Assembly: GCA_030248195.1 (NCBI GenBank)
Contig: JASAND010020484.1
Location: forward strand, 1 to 64,000
Length of the DNA: 64,000 nt
Direction: 5' to 3'
DNA from: Trissonchulus latispiculum
Taxonomy: Eukaryota; Nematoda; Enoplea; Enoplida; Ironidae
In this document: positions 56,209 through 64,000 of the stretch, in pieces
How the letters are laid out: every line of letters starts with the position of its first letter
Position numbering within the stretch: position 1 is the stretch's first letter
Made by a program: the position numbers and the translations under genes
The notes under the pieces: generated by a model
What the model saw: the letters and a program-made list of their open reading frames with translations, nothing else
What the model was told of the DNA's origin: nothing
Database searches by the model: none

Positions 56209-59200
56209 ATGTCTTCGATTGCTCAGTTGAACGTCGCTATCGAAAGTGGAATTTGGAAAGATGATCCCCAGATGACTAAAGCCCTGCGCGACAAAGCCGT
56301 CTTGCTCATAAAAACAGAGTGGAACGGTAAGGAGGTTGTTGGTTCAGACGAATTCTGGACATATGCCCAATCCCTTCCCCAAACCACAGTCCCAACTGCT
56401 AGCCCTGTCCACACCTGTCCCACCTGCAATGAGTCATTCTCCACATTGGCCGAGCTACAAAAGCATAAGGCAACCCATCCTTCTAATCCTATTTTCCCTT
56501 GCCCACTTTGTGTTAAAACCTTCACTCGAAAAGATAACTTGAACAGGCACATAAATAAGTTTCATCCCAATAGGTGCCCCTCCTATGAATGCCGAAAATG
56601 CGGCTTCAAATACAAGACCTACAAGGGATATCAGGGCCACCTTAGAACTCACAGAGAAGCCCCCAAACTTCAAGACCCTCGAACCTTAAGACAGACCCAT
56701 TTCTCTAATCTCCCAACTGAAGACGCTCCCAAACTGACCAGAAGCATCGTGAAGGATTTTCCAGAAGACCTTGCCCAAATTTATAGAGAGAATTGGAGTC
56801 GAATTAGGACTCGATATTTCATTTCCTCTGGCATCCAAAACAGGTATAACTTTAGAATGGACAGTGCGTCTCAGACTAAAGATTTGATCAAAATTATTTT
56901 CAAGCTTCAGAGATGGCAGTTCAAATTTAATCTTTCTTTCGGATTTGTTCTTAGGAACATCGAAGACGGGGAGCTTAGATATTACTACCCCTCCGGAAAC
57001 TGTCGCTACTTTGACGAACCAATTCATATTTCGAATGAGGGAGATCTAGGAAAAATTTTCTACGAATCGGATAGAGGGGACATCTTAGAGTGGGTGAGAC
57101 AACAACGCCCTAATACAAAGTGGACTGTCCTTCAAATTACAAATGTTTGCTTTTACATTAATAAATTGATCTCCTATCCTGTGGGTGACGCTAGGTATCT
57201 TCCAGATTATGTCAAAAATAATCGAGGCCTGAATGCTTTAATTGCTAATTACAATGGAAGACCTTATGAAGATGATAAGTGCTTCTTTAGATGTCTTGCT
57301 CTAGGATTGGGATCAAAAATTACCTGTTTAGAGGAAAAAACAAATGAACTAATTGATCAATGGGTACAACCTGGGGATGAGTTTAATGGGGTTTGCCTTG
57401 AGGAACTAGATGAGATTGAAGACAAATTTGATATTGGCATTTCCGTTTACGAACTTGGACCTACAGTTGAGGAAGCTGGGGATGAGCCTGAAGACCTTAA
57501 TGAGCTTATAGTTCAGAATCACGAAAGAGATCAGGAAATTACAGAAGTTGCCGCCAAACTCATTCGAAGGCCCCTAGGAAAACATTCTAGGAAAATGGCC
57601 CTAAACATTTACGAAAACCACTTCTCCTTTATTAAAAATCTCAACAAATTCACCCAAACTTGGACATGCTCAAATTGTGACAAACTATTCCATCACCACA
57701 ACGATTTCATGAGACATTCCAAAAGTTGTGAGAAAGGTATTAAGCATATCTTCCCAGGAGGAGGAGTCGGACCTACAAAAACGATCCTGGATAAAATTAG
57801 TGAACTAGGAATTCCGGTGCCTGAATGGTACTACCCCTTTAGAATTTCCTACGATTTCGAATGCATGTTCAAACCAACCGATAAGAAAAGTGGACCCAAA
57901 CTTATTTACGAAAAGGAACTAATCCCAGCATCGGTTTCTATTGCTTCCAATGTCCCGGGTTATGAATCTCCAAATTGTATAATTACTACTGGGGACCCCT
58001 ATGAATTAGTAGTCAGAATGAAGGATTATATGGAGGAAATAGCCGATAAAGCATATGAAGTTCTTAGGGAAATTTATGAGCCCACCCTTTCCGGATTAAC
58101 TGAACATGAGAAACTTCTAGGTGAGTTCGAAGAATGGCTTAAGGCTGTACCAACTCTAGGATTCAATTCAGGAAAATTCGATATGAACCTTATAAAATGT
58201 TGTTTGATTACAAATTTACTCCTAAATGGCCAAGACATCAATTATACCGTCAAAAAGAATAACAACTACATGGCCCTCTCTACCCCCAAATTGTACTTTC
58301 TAGATATTACAAACTATCTTGCCGCTGGTACATCATACAAAAAGTGGCTAAAGGGATTCAAAATTGAAGATCAAAAAGGTGCCTTCCCTTATGAAGCCTT
58401 CACTTCCCTTGAGTTTTTAGACCAAGGATTCCCCCACCGTGACCTCTACTATTCTACTCTTAAACAACAGGAAATTTCCGATGAGGATTTCACAGCAGTT
58501 GTAGCAGCATGGAGGAAATACAAGTTCAAAACTATAAGGGATCAACTAATTTGGTACAATAATTTGGATGTAGGGCCCTTCCTTCAAGCTACCGAAAAGA
58601 TGGTAGAATTTTGGAAAACTATGGGGATTGACATGTTTAAAAGTGGGGCAATTTCTCTCCCTGGGCTGGCATATAAACACATGATGAATAAAATTCCAAA
58701 GCATACGATCCTTCCCCTTGTTAATAAGTTTACTAAACATTGGCATAAATTAATTAAGGATAACATAGTTGGAGGGCCTAGCTTGGTATTCCATAGATAT
58801 CATGAAGCCGGGATCACTGAAATTACAAATGGGTTCAAAGTTGCTCAAATTTTCGGGTTCGATGCAAATGCCCTATATCTCTGGTGCACAATGCAGGAAA
58901 TGCCCACTGGTCTGTACGCCGAATGGAAACCCACTGAAGATGGGAAATTCAAGAGATGGCTACAAAAGGGCAGAAAAGAAGCAATGTGGCTGGAATATAT
59001 GGCAAAGGCAATGGGAGTAAGAGTTGAGCATGCTTACAATGGGGGACAGAAAAGAGTAGGGAAATCCAAAGTTGATGGATGGGTATCTGAAAAGAACCTT
59101 GTTTTACAATTTCATGGGTGCTATTTCCATGGACATGGGTGCCAATTGGATAGGAATCAGGATGCAGAGGATAAAACTAAAAGAAGGGAAAGAACAGAAA

Positions 59201-60495
59201 GGGTCTCCCAGGCAATTAAGGACGGGGGTTTCGATTTGATTGAAAAATGGGAGTGCGAATTTGATAAAGACCTAAAAGACTCCCCGGATATGCAAGAGTT
59301 TATGGAGGAACACTTTAATCTCCCTAAGAAAAGATCGGTCCTTACTTTTGCACAATTAGTCACACAAATTCAAGCCAATAGACTGTTTGGACTAGTTGAG
59401 GTGGACATTGAGGTTCCTGAGGATAAGAAAGAACATTTTGCTGAAATGACTCCAATATTTAAGAATGTGGAAATTACTAAGGAAGACATCGGGGATCACA
59501 TGAGAACTTTTTGCGATTTGAATGATCTTATGAATCAACCTAGAAGGGGTCTAATTGGAAGCTACTTTGGAAAGAAAATTGTCCTAGCTACTCCTCTGAT
59601 TAAGTGGTATCTAAAACATGGACTGATAATTACTAAAATTTATCAAGCTATTGAGTTCAAACCTAAGGCCTGTTTCAAAGAATTGGGAGATGAAGTTACT
59701 TACCACCGATCAGCAGCCGATTCCGATCCCGACTTAGCACTGAAAGGGGAAATGTTCAAGCTTTTGGGAAATTCTTACTATGGTCGAACTATTACAAACT
59801 TGGAAAAACACCAGGATGTAAAATATTGTCAAAGGTCCGGGGCAAGTAGGGAAGTCAATGGGTGGAGATTCAGGAGACTAGATGATCTAGGAAATGGAAT
59901 TTATGAGGTACAGTCTGCTAAGGCAAAAATTGTTTACCGTTTACCTGAGTTAGTGGGGTTCTTTGTATACCAATACGCCAAACTTAGGATGCTACAATTC
60001 TACTACGACTGCCTTAAACCAAATTTGTGGCCAGAAACTTTCCAACTTTGCCAAATGGATACCGACTCCCTCTACTTCGCCTGCTCTTCCAAAAATTTAA
60101 GTGATTGTGTCCCTATTAGAAATGAAAAACAATGGCAAAAGGCCCTTAAAGATTTCTTTGTCCTAGACCCTTCCCAAAAACGAATACCCGGTTTGTTCAA
60201 AGAGGAATGGACCGGAGATGGTATAATAGCCCTTTGTAGTAAAACTTACCTGGCATGGGGAAAGACGAATAAAGTCTCCCATAAAGGGGTAAGCAAGGCC
60301 CTAAATGAGTACACCCCCGAAGACTTCAAGGATGTTCTAGAAACGGGTAATACAAAATCAGGGGAGAATCGGGGACTTAGAAATATAGAGAATAAAATAA
60401 TACAATATTTTCAAACTAAGGATTGCCTACCCTACCTTTACCCTAAAAGAAAAGTGCTAGCAGATGGGGTGAGTACTGCCCCCTTAGATATATAG
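56209..60495 (+). CDS. Protein-primed family B DNA polymerase (pPolB)
   Basis: 1,428 residues from the ATG at 56209. Three C2H2 zinc fingers lie at ~68-148 and another (TCSNC...H-C) at ~485-505; between them PYEDDKCFFRCLALGLG (~350) is a module common in these polymerases. Exonuclease motifs: ISYDFECMF (~545), LGFNSGKFD (~650) and YNNLDVGP (~782). Polymerase motifs: FDANALYLW (A, ~884), KLLGNSYYG (B, ~1184) and CQMDTDSLYF (C, ~1281). A ~290-residue insert between A and B includes VLQFHGCYFHGHGC. The enzyme copies the linear element from its ends using a protein primer. It is intact, and a polyadenylation signal follows at 60603. Confidence 0.96.
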   Translation: MSSIAQLNVAIESGIWKDDPQMTKALRDKAVLLIKTEWNGKEVVGSDEFWTYAQSLPQTTVPTASPVHTCPTCNESFSTLAELQKHKATHPSNPIFPCPLCVKTFTRKDNLNRHINKFHPNRCPSYECRKCGFKYKTYKGYQGHLRTHREAPKLQDPRTLRQTHFSNLPTEDAPKLTRSIVKDFPEDLAQIYRENWSRIRTRYFISSGIQNRYNFRMDSASQTKDLIKIIFKLQRWQFKFNLSFGFVLRNIEDGELRYYYPSGNCRYFDEPIHISNEGDLGKIFYESDRGDILEWVRQQRPNTKWTVLQITNVCFYINKLISYPVGDARYLPDYVKNNRGLNALIANYNGRPYEDDKCFFRCLALGLGSKITCLEEKTNELIDQWVQPGDEFNGVCLEELDEIEDKFDIGISVYELGPTVEEAGDEPEDLNELIVQNHERDQEITEVAAKLIRRPLGKHSRKMALNIYENHFSFIKNLNKFTQTWTCSNCDKLFHHHNDFMRHSKSCEKGIKHIFPGGGVGPTKTILDKISELGIPVPEWYYPFRISYDFECMFKPTDKKSGPKLIYEKELIPASVSIASNVPGYESPNCIITTGDPYELVVRMKDYMEEIADKAYEVLREIYEPTLSGLTEHEKLLGEFEEWLKAVPTLGFNSGKFDMNLIKCCLITNLLLNGQDINYTVKKNNNYMALSTPKLYFLDITNYLAAGTSYKKWLKGFKIEDQKGAFPYEAFTSLEFLDQGFPHRDLYYSTLKQQEISDEDFTAVVAAWRKYKFKTIRDQLIWYNNLDVGPFLQATEKMVEFWKTMGIDMFKSGAISLPGLAYKHMMNKIPKHTILPLVNKFTKHWHKLIKDNIVGGPSLVFHRYHEAGITEITNGFKVAQIFGFDANALYLWCTMQEMPTGLYAEWKPTEDGKFKRWLQKGRKEAMWLEYMAKAMGVRVEHAYNGGQKRVGKSKVDGWVSEKNLVLQFHGCYFHGHGCQLDRNQDAEDKTKRRERTERVSQAIKDGGFDLIEKWECEFDKDLKDSPDMQEFMEEHFNLPKKRSVLTFAQLVTQIQANRLFGLVEVDIEVPEDKKEHFAEMTPIFKNVEITKEDIGDHMRTFCDLNDLMNQPRRGLIGSYFGKKIVLATPLIKWYLKHGLIITKIYQAIEFKPKACFKELGDEVTYHRSAADSDPDLALKGEMFKLLGNSYYGRTITNLEKHQDVKYCQRSGASREVNGWRFRRLDDLGNGIYEVQSAKAKIVYRLPELVGFFVYQYAKLRMLQFYYDCLKPNLWPETFQLCQMDTDSLYFACSSKNLSDCVPIRNEKQWQKALKDFFVLDPSQKRIPGLFKEEWTGDGIIALCSKTYLAWGKTNKVSHKGVSKALNEYTPEDFKDVLETGNTKSGENRGLRNIENKIIQYFQTKDCLPYLYPKRKVLADGVSTAPLDI

Positions 60496-60602
60496 CCTAC
60501 ATATGTCTAGTATTGGTTGTTGTGCTTGTTTTATCCCAACAGTCCTCCTTAGGACTAATGTATATAGTTGTATATAAATGTTGTGTGTAGAAAACAAAAA
60601 AG

Positions 60603-60608
60603 AATAAA
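60603..60608 (+). terminator. Polyadenylation signal after pPolB
   Basis: AATAAA about 108 nt past the stop codon, in an A-rich stretch before the inner inverted-repeat block. Confidence 0.6.
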
Positions 60609-60718
60609 AAATACAAAAATACAAAAACATTAGACTAGGACCGGGCTTAGGTAGTGTAAATAAATTAGGTTAGGGAAGTTATGTAGTTAGGTTAGGTAGG
60701 TAGATTAGGTTAGGTAGG

Positions 60719-60780
60719 AGTCCGGTAATGGGCCGACGCCGGGTCCCAAGCCCCGGGGGAAGAACACAGAGGGTCGGAAA
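60719..60780 (-). repeat. Polinton right inverted repeat, inner block
   Basis: Identical to the reverse complement of 48564-48625 across 62 bases. A 77-bp spacer with no left counterpart separates it from the outer block. Confidence 0.93.
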
Positions 60781-60857
60781 GGAACAGGGAAACAAGACGA
60801 ATTTCCATGTTGCCAGCGGAAAGGATATAAGTAAATGTAAACTGAAGGAAAGGTCAA

Positions 60858-60907
60858 AAGGTCACTCCCTCCCGGAGTGTTGGTCGAAACGGGTACACTA
60901 TACTACT
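60858..60907 (-). repeat. Polinton right terminal inverted repeat, outer block
   Basis: Reverse complement of the left outer block with one mismatch in 50. It ends CTATACTACT, followed by the target duplication TATGGT. Confidence 0.95.
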
Positions 60908-60913
60908 TATGGT

Positions 60914-61800
60914 TATTGAGTGACCTCAATGTGGAACCGAGCTCCTTTCCTCATCCTCACTCGAGTACATGTCTGGTCGACAAAACGGAAGTGCTAGTTA
61001 GACGTTACAGATTACAAGGTACAAGTTACCGGACAGCCCTTATTTCAGAACACATGGTGATTCTTCCGAATACACATACCTATGTGAAAATTTTCAAAAA
61101 CCTACATCTTGAAGTTGGTGCATTTGAACACATTTTCCAATAAATGTTTCACAAAAAATTAAAAATTTAAAAAGTTTACATTTTTAAGCTTTTCAAGAAG
61201 CAGTTGTCCCCCATTTTGCTTAAAAGTTATGTATAGGTTTTCAGGGCAGCTAGCAGAACACGAATCTGAAAACAGTTTTTCCATCCCGCTTAGCTTAGTA
61301 CCAGCTAAGGATGTAAGCTTAAGGTAGGTTAAAGCATACTTTATCCAATAAAATGCTGGCTTGAAAAGCGATTTAAAATTCGTGTTCAGCAACCCTGAAA
61401 CCCCCTTTATGCATCTTCACTAAAATGAGACAAAAAAGCTTTGGCTCCCCTTAACCCCTTTAAAAAGCTTTTCTAGAATTTTAATGTTTTGTATCGGATC
61501 GATCAGAAATGTGTTAAAATGAGCCTATACCAAGTTTAAGCTCAATCGGTTAAGTTTAGCAAATTTCAGATACAGGTGTGCGTATACGGAAGAAACACCA
61601 AAAGCATAACTTATTATAAAGTGGTCTACAATATATGTGTAATGTTACGGATGGAGTAAAAGCCAGAAAGTTAAGAAAACTCATAAAACCATGAATTGCG
61701 ATCGGAATTGGAATTGTTATTGTTTGTTGCTTTTGGAATCAGTTATTCGGAACCTAGAATGTAGTGTGTGAACGTCCAAGCAATCTTTGTAATTATCTGT
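60914..61800. other. Unannotated flank of the Polinton
   Basis: AT-rich sequence with no gene or repeat recognised. It is the right flank of the insertion site. Confidence 0.4.
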
Positions 61801-61814
61801 TGATTTTGTGAATA

Positions 61815-63960
61815 CCAGAGTTGCCAGCCGGTTCAAATCACGAAAATCTTACTAAATGGGACATAGGTTCTAGCGTGGTTAAGAAACTAGGTTTACAGTG
61901 GTGCTAGAATACGAAGGAATAGCGCAAGAAGAGAATTGGAACTCAGTAGAATCTAGGAGCAAGGAATAAGGTTAGGAAATAGCGTCATAATCTGCATAGG
62001 TAGCGTCAGAATAGGATAGGAACCTAGCGTAATATGAGCTAATAAGGATTGATCAGGGCTAACTATTAACGGAGAGGTCGTTACCACTCCAGGGTCAGTA
62101 ATAGGCCCCAACTATAGCCTTTGATCAACTAACGGAGGAGTCGTTACTCTTCCCCAGGCCTTAACGGGCCTCCTGTTGCTTGAAAATGGTTCAAAATTTC
62201 ATTTAAAGTAAACTTTTACTAATGAAGAGGAAAGTTATCAAAAAGTATCACTCAAAAGGTAGTAAATTATTACAGAAATTGCAGTTAAACATGACCTATA
62301 CAGTTATACGTTGGAAGATGGGTCGTTTAAACGTAATTATTCGTAGCTAGGTGTATGAAATATGGTTTTGGAGCACTAATATGTGCTAGTTAGGCCTAAT
62401 TAGTGGTAATTAGGCAATAATTAATGAATTTTGAAGATTTTGAGTGAAAATATAACTTAGGTTTATCTGAAAGGCAATTTCTTCCTGGTTCCAAAAATCC
62501 AAACCCGGTCTTTTAACTCCAAATACTGCGAAAGATATGGGTTAAAATAGTTTTGTAACTTTAAAATTTAATTCTTTAATTTTAACCTTACGTAAACCCC
62601 TTAAGTGGGCGTAACAAACACTTGTTGTTACGCCCATTCATGTTTCATTCATCCCCTGTCCATTCTTGGGCTTCTGTTGGCCCTCTCCCAGTGAAGATTT
62701 GCCTCGCAGAGAAAGACTTACTGTACATTTCATAGGTAACAATAGGTTCGGAGGGGGCGTAACCCTCTCCCAAATTGTTTAACTAAGAAGAAAATATAAA
62801 ATCTTAGGTAGTTTCATACGTAGATTATTAGTATTTAGTTTTAGTTAACTGGAAAAATACGTATCTCTTTGTATGCACAACTTTTGCGCAACAATTGCCC
62901 TCCTATTCCTTACGGTAGGAACTTCCAGCGCTAGTGAGGGAGAGCAATTGTCGCAGGGATTAACAAGGCGGCCTCCCTTGTTCCTGGCCGAAAAATCATG
63001 ACTAAAAGGAAGAGAAAGGGGCCAGTGAATAAGGGAGCGCCTGAAAAATACAAAATACAAATTTTATAAAAGTTTACAGTGACAGTAACACTTAAGATTC
63101 ATTTTTCCATATTGGGCCCCGAGAGGCCATCATTCTGCATTGTTTCATTTTTCTTTTCAAGAGAACTTTTGTTTTTATGTAAGGGCAAGAAAATTCATTC
63201 TTAGCCCACAGGTAAAAGAAATGGTTAAAAAATGACTATTTTGGGTGTTTAATTTGCTGTTTTCAAACTCTTGACTCTGTTTTCTGTGTAACTAACTTTT
63301 TGTGTAACTAACCTTGCGAATATCTGTGAACTAATGATTTTTCTCATTTTTCGAAATAAGCTTGTGCGCTAACTGTAGTAATAATATCATCTTTGTGCTT
63401 GGGATTAATTAACTTATGTGTACAAAATTCTAATTGTTGGAAACCATGATGCGCCTGTCTTTTGTGTAATTGCAAAGGTCTTTGTGAAACTAACATTTTG
63501 TTTGCTTGAATGATCTGGAAAATTGTCCTGTTTTGCTGACTAAGAAGTTCAAAACTAGAAAGTGGGGTTAATCGTCTTAGGAGCCCCATGAACCCAAAAG
63601 CAATCTCATACGTCATGCTTATCATGACGTATGCCTTTTCTTTCGTACATTTTCGCTTTCCCATCAAAAGAAAACAGAAAGACCGAAATTGCAGATTTTC
63701 ACGTGGACAGGTAGTGAGAGGGGAGAAGGTGACTGAACCCCCAATTTGAATCAGTTTGAGGTTGACTCTGGTGCTGTTTGGTCGGTTTGAGACCTGTACG
63801 TCTGTTTCTGTGTCTAGAAGGCGGTTGTGCCTGTTTGTACGAGTAAGGCTGGGCCTGTTGAGCCTTTGATCTGTTTTGTATTCTTTATTCCTATTTCTGC
63901 TATTCGGATTTCTCCTGGGATTCAAAAGGTAAAGTCAAGGTTGGAACCGGAGAGTTATAT
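61815..63960. ncRNA. Second hairpin-rich non-coding region, partly related to 24.7-25.2 kb
   Basis: 62,375-62,810 aligns as a diverged copy of about 24,680-25,210: shared GTTAGGC-TAATTA, AACTTAGG-T-ATCTGAAAG and TTCCAAAAAT phrases in the same order. Hairpins are again frequent: TAACG-GAGAGGT-CGTTA near 62,069, a 12-bp stem at about 62,606-62,637, GCAACAATTGC paired with GCAATTGTCGC (~62,887-62,957), and an 11-bp stem around 63,608-63,634 (CATACGTCATG). A 193-codon minus-strand open frame here has no family features and is probably chance. Confidence 0.4.
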
Positions 63961-64000
63961 TGAGTTTGATTGGTATTGAGTAGATTGATTCAGTGGATCT

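Larger units (their letters stand above)
48312..60907. mobile_element. Complete Polinton/Maverick (adintovirus-type) element
   Basis: A 12,596-bp element starting AGTAGTATAG and ending CTATACTACT, flanked by perfect 6-bp direct repeats TATGGT (48306-48311 and 60908-60913). AG...CT ends with a 6-bp duplication are diagnostic of Polintons. It carries protein-primed polymerase B, retroviral-type integrase, packaging ATPase, adenain-like protease, and major and minor capsid proteins. None of these frames is interrupted. Nine genes run leftward from about 55,190 and the polymerase runs rightward from 56,209. Intact genes, ends and target duplication point to a recent insertion that may still be functional. 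Confidence 0.96.

Noticed and set aside
63344..63925. 193-codon minus-strand open frame
   Set aside because: No recognisable domain. It lies in the hairpin-rich, non-coding-looking region and includes both strands of a palindromic stem.

Overview
The window looks like nuclear DNA of a metazoan, probably an invertebrate. Protein-coding content is sparse. The one cellular gene I can support has GT-AG introns, and most of the rest is transposable elements, satellites and microsatellites. No rRNA, CRISPR or prokaryotic operon is visible. The species cannot be fixed from the sequence.

Layout. 1-1946: broken non-LTR retrotransposon on the minus strand (endonuclease, then start of reverse transcriptase with a frameshift). 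2.5-3.3 kb: ~146-bp satellite. 3.7-5.0 kb: non-autonomous hAT-like element with a perfect 8-bp target duplication. 5.2-12.9 kb: five terminal-inverted-repeat elements (some nested) that begin and end with TATA and carry A-tract motifs at conserved spacings. 10.9-23.95 kb: G/C-homopolymer-rich repeat array with ~470-bp tandem units, a 34-G run, and a hAT-like right end. 24-30.2 kb: non-coding and packed with hairpins, many sharing a CAGGTGC-like loop; it also holds a perfect heat-shock-element palindrome upstream of a TATA-like box. A diverged relative of part of it lies at 62.4-62.8 kb. 30.3-31.4 kb: second hAT-like element. 36.1-43.8 kb: four-exon gene for a 145-residue four-pass membrane protein, its introns loaded with MITEs. 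44-48.3 kb: microsatellite plus more MITEs.

48,312-60,907: a structurally complete 12.6-kb Polinton/Maverick (adintovirus-type) element. It has matching termini, a perfect 6-bp target duplication (TATGGT) and uninterrupted reading frames. Nine minus-strand genes encode two small membrane proteins, an adenain-like protease, major capsid protein, a basic glycine-rich virion-like protein, minor capsid (penton) protein, chromodomain integrase, two conserved small proteins and a packaging ATPase. A plus-strand gene encodes protein-primed DNA polymerase B. The blocks diverge from a repeat-rich central region with a TATA/initiator promoter. Together they supply replication (PolB), integration (integrase), particle building and maturation (capsids, protease) and DNA packaging (ATPase), so the element has the gene set of a virus as well as a transposon.

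Some six-frame readings begin at non-ATG codons; I moved four element starts to the first in-frame ATG (50,877; 54,805; 55,187; 56,209).
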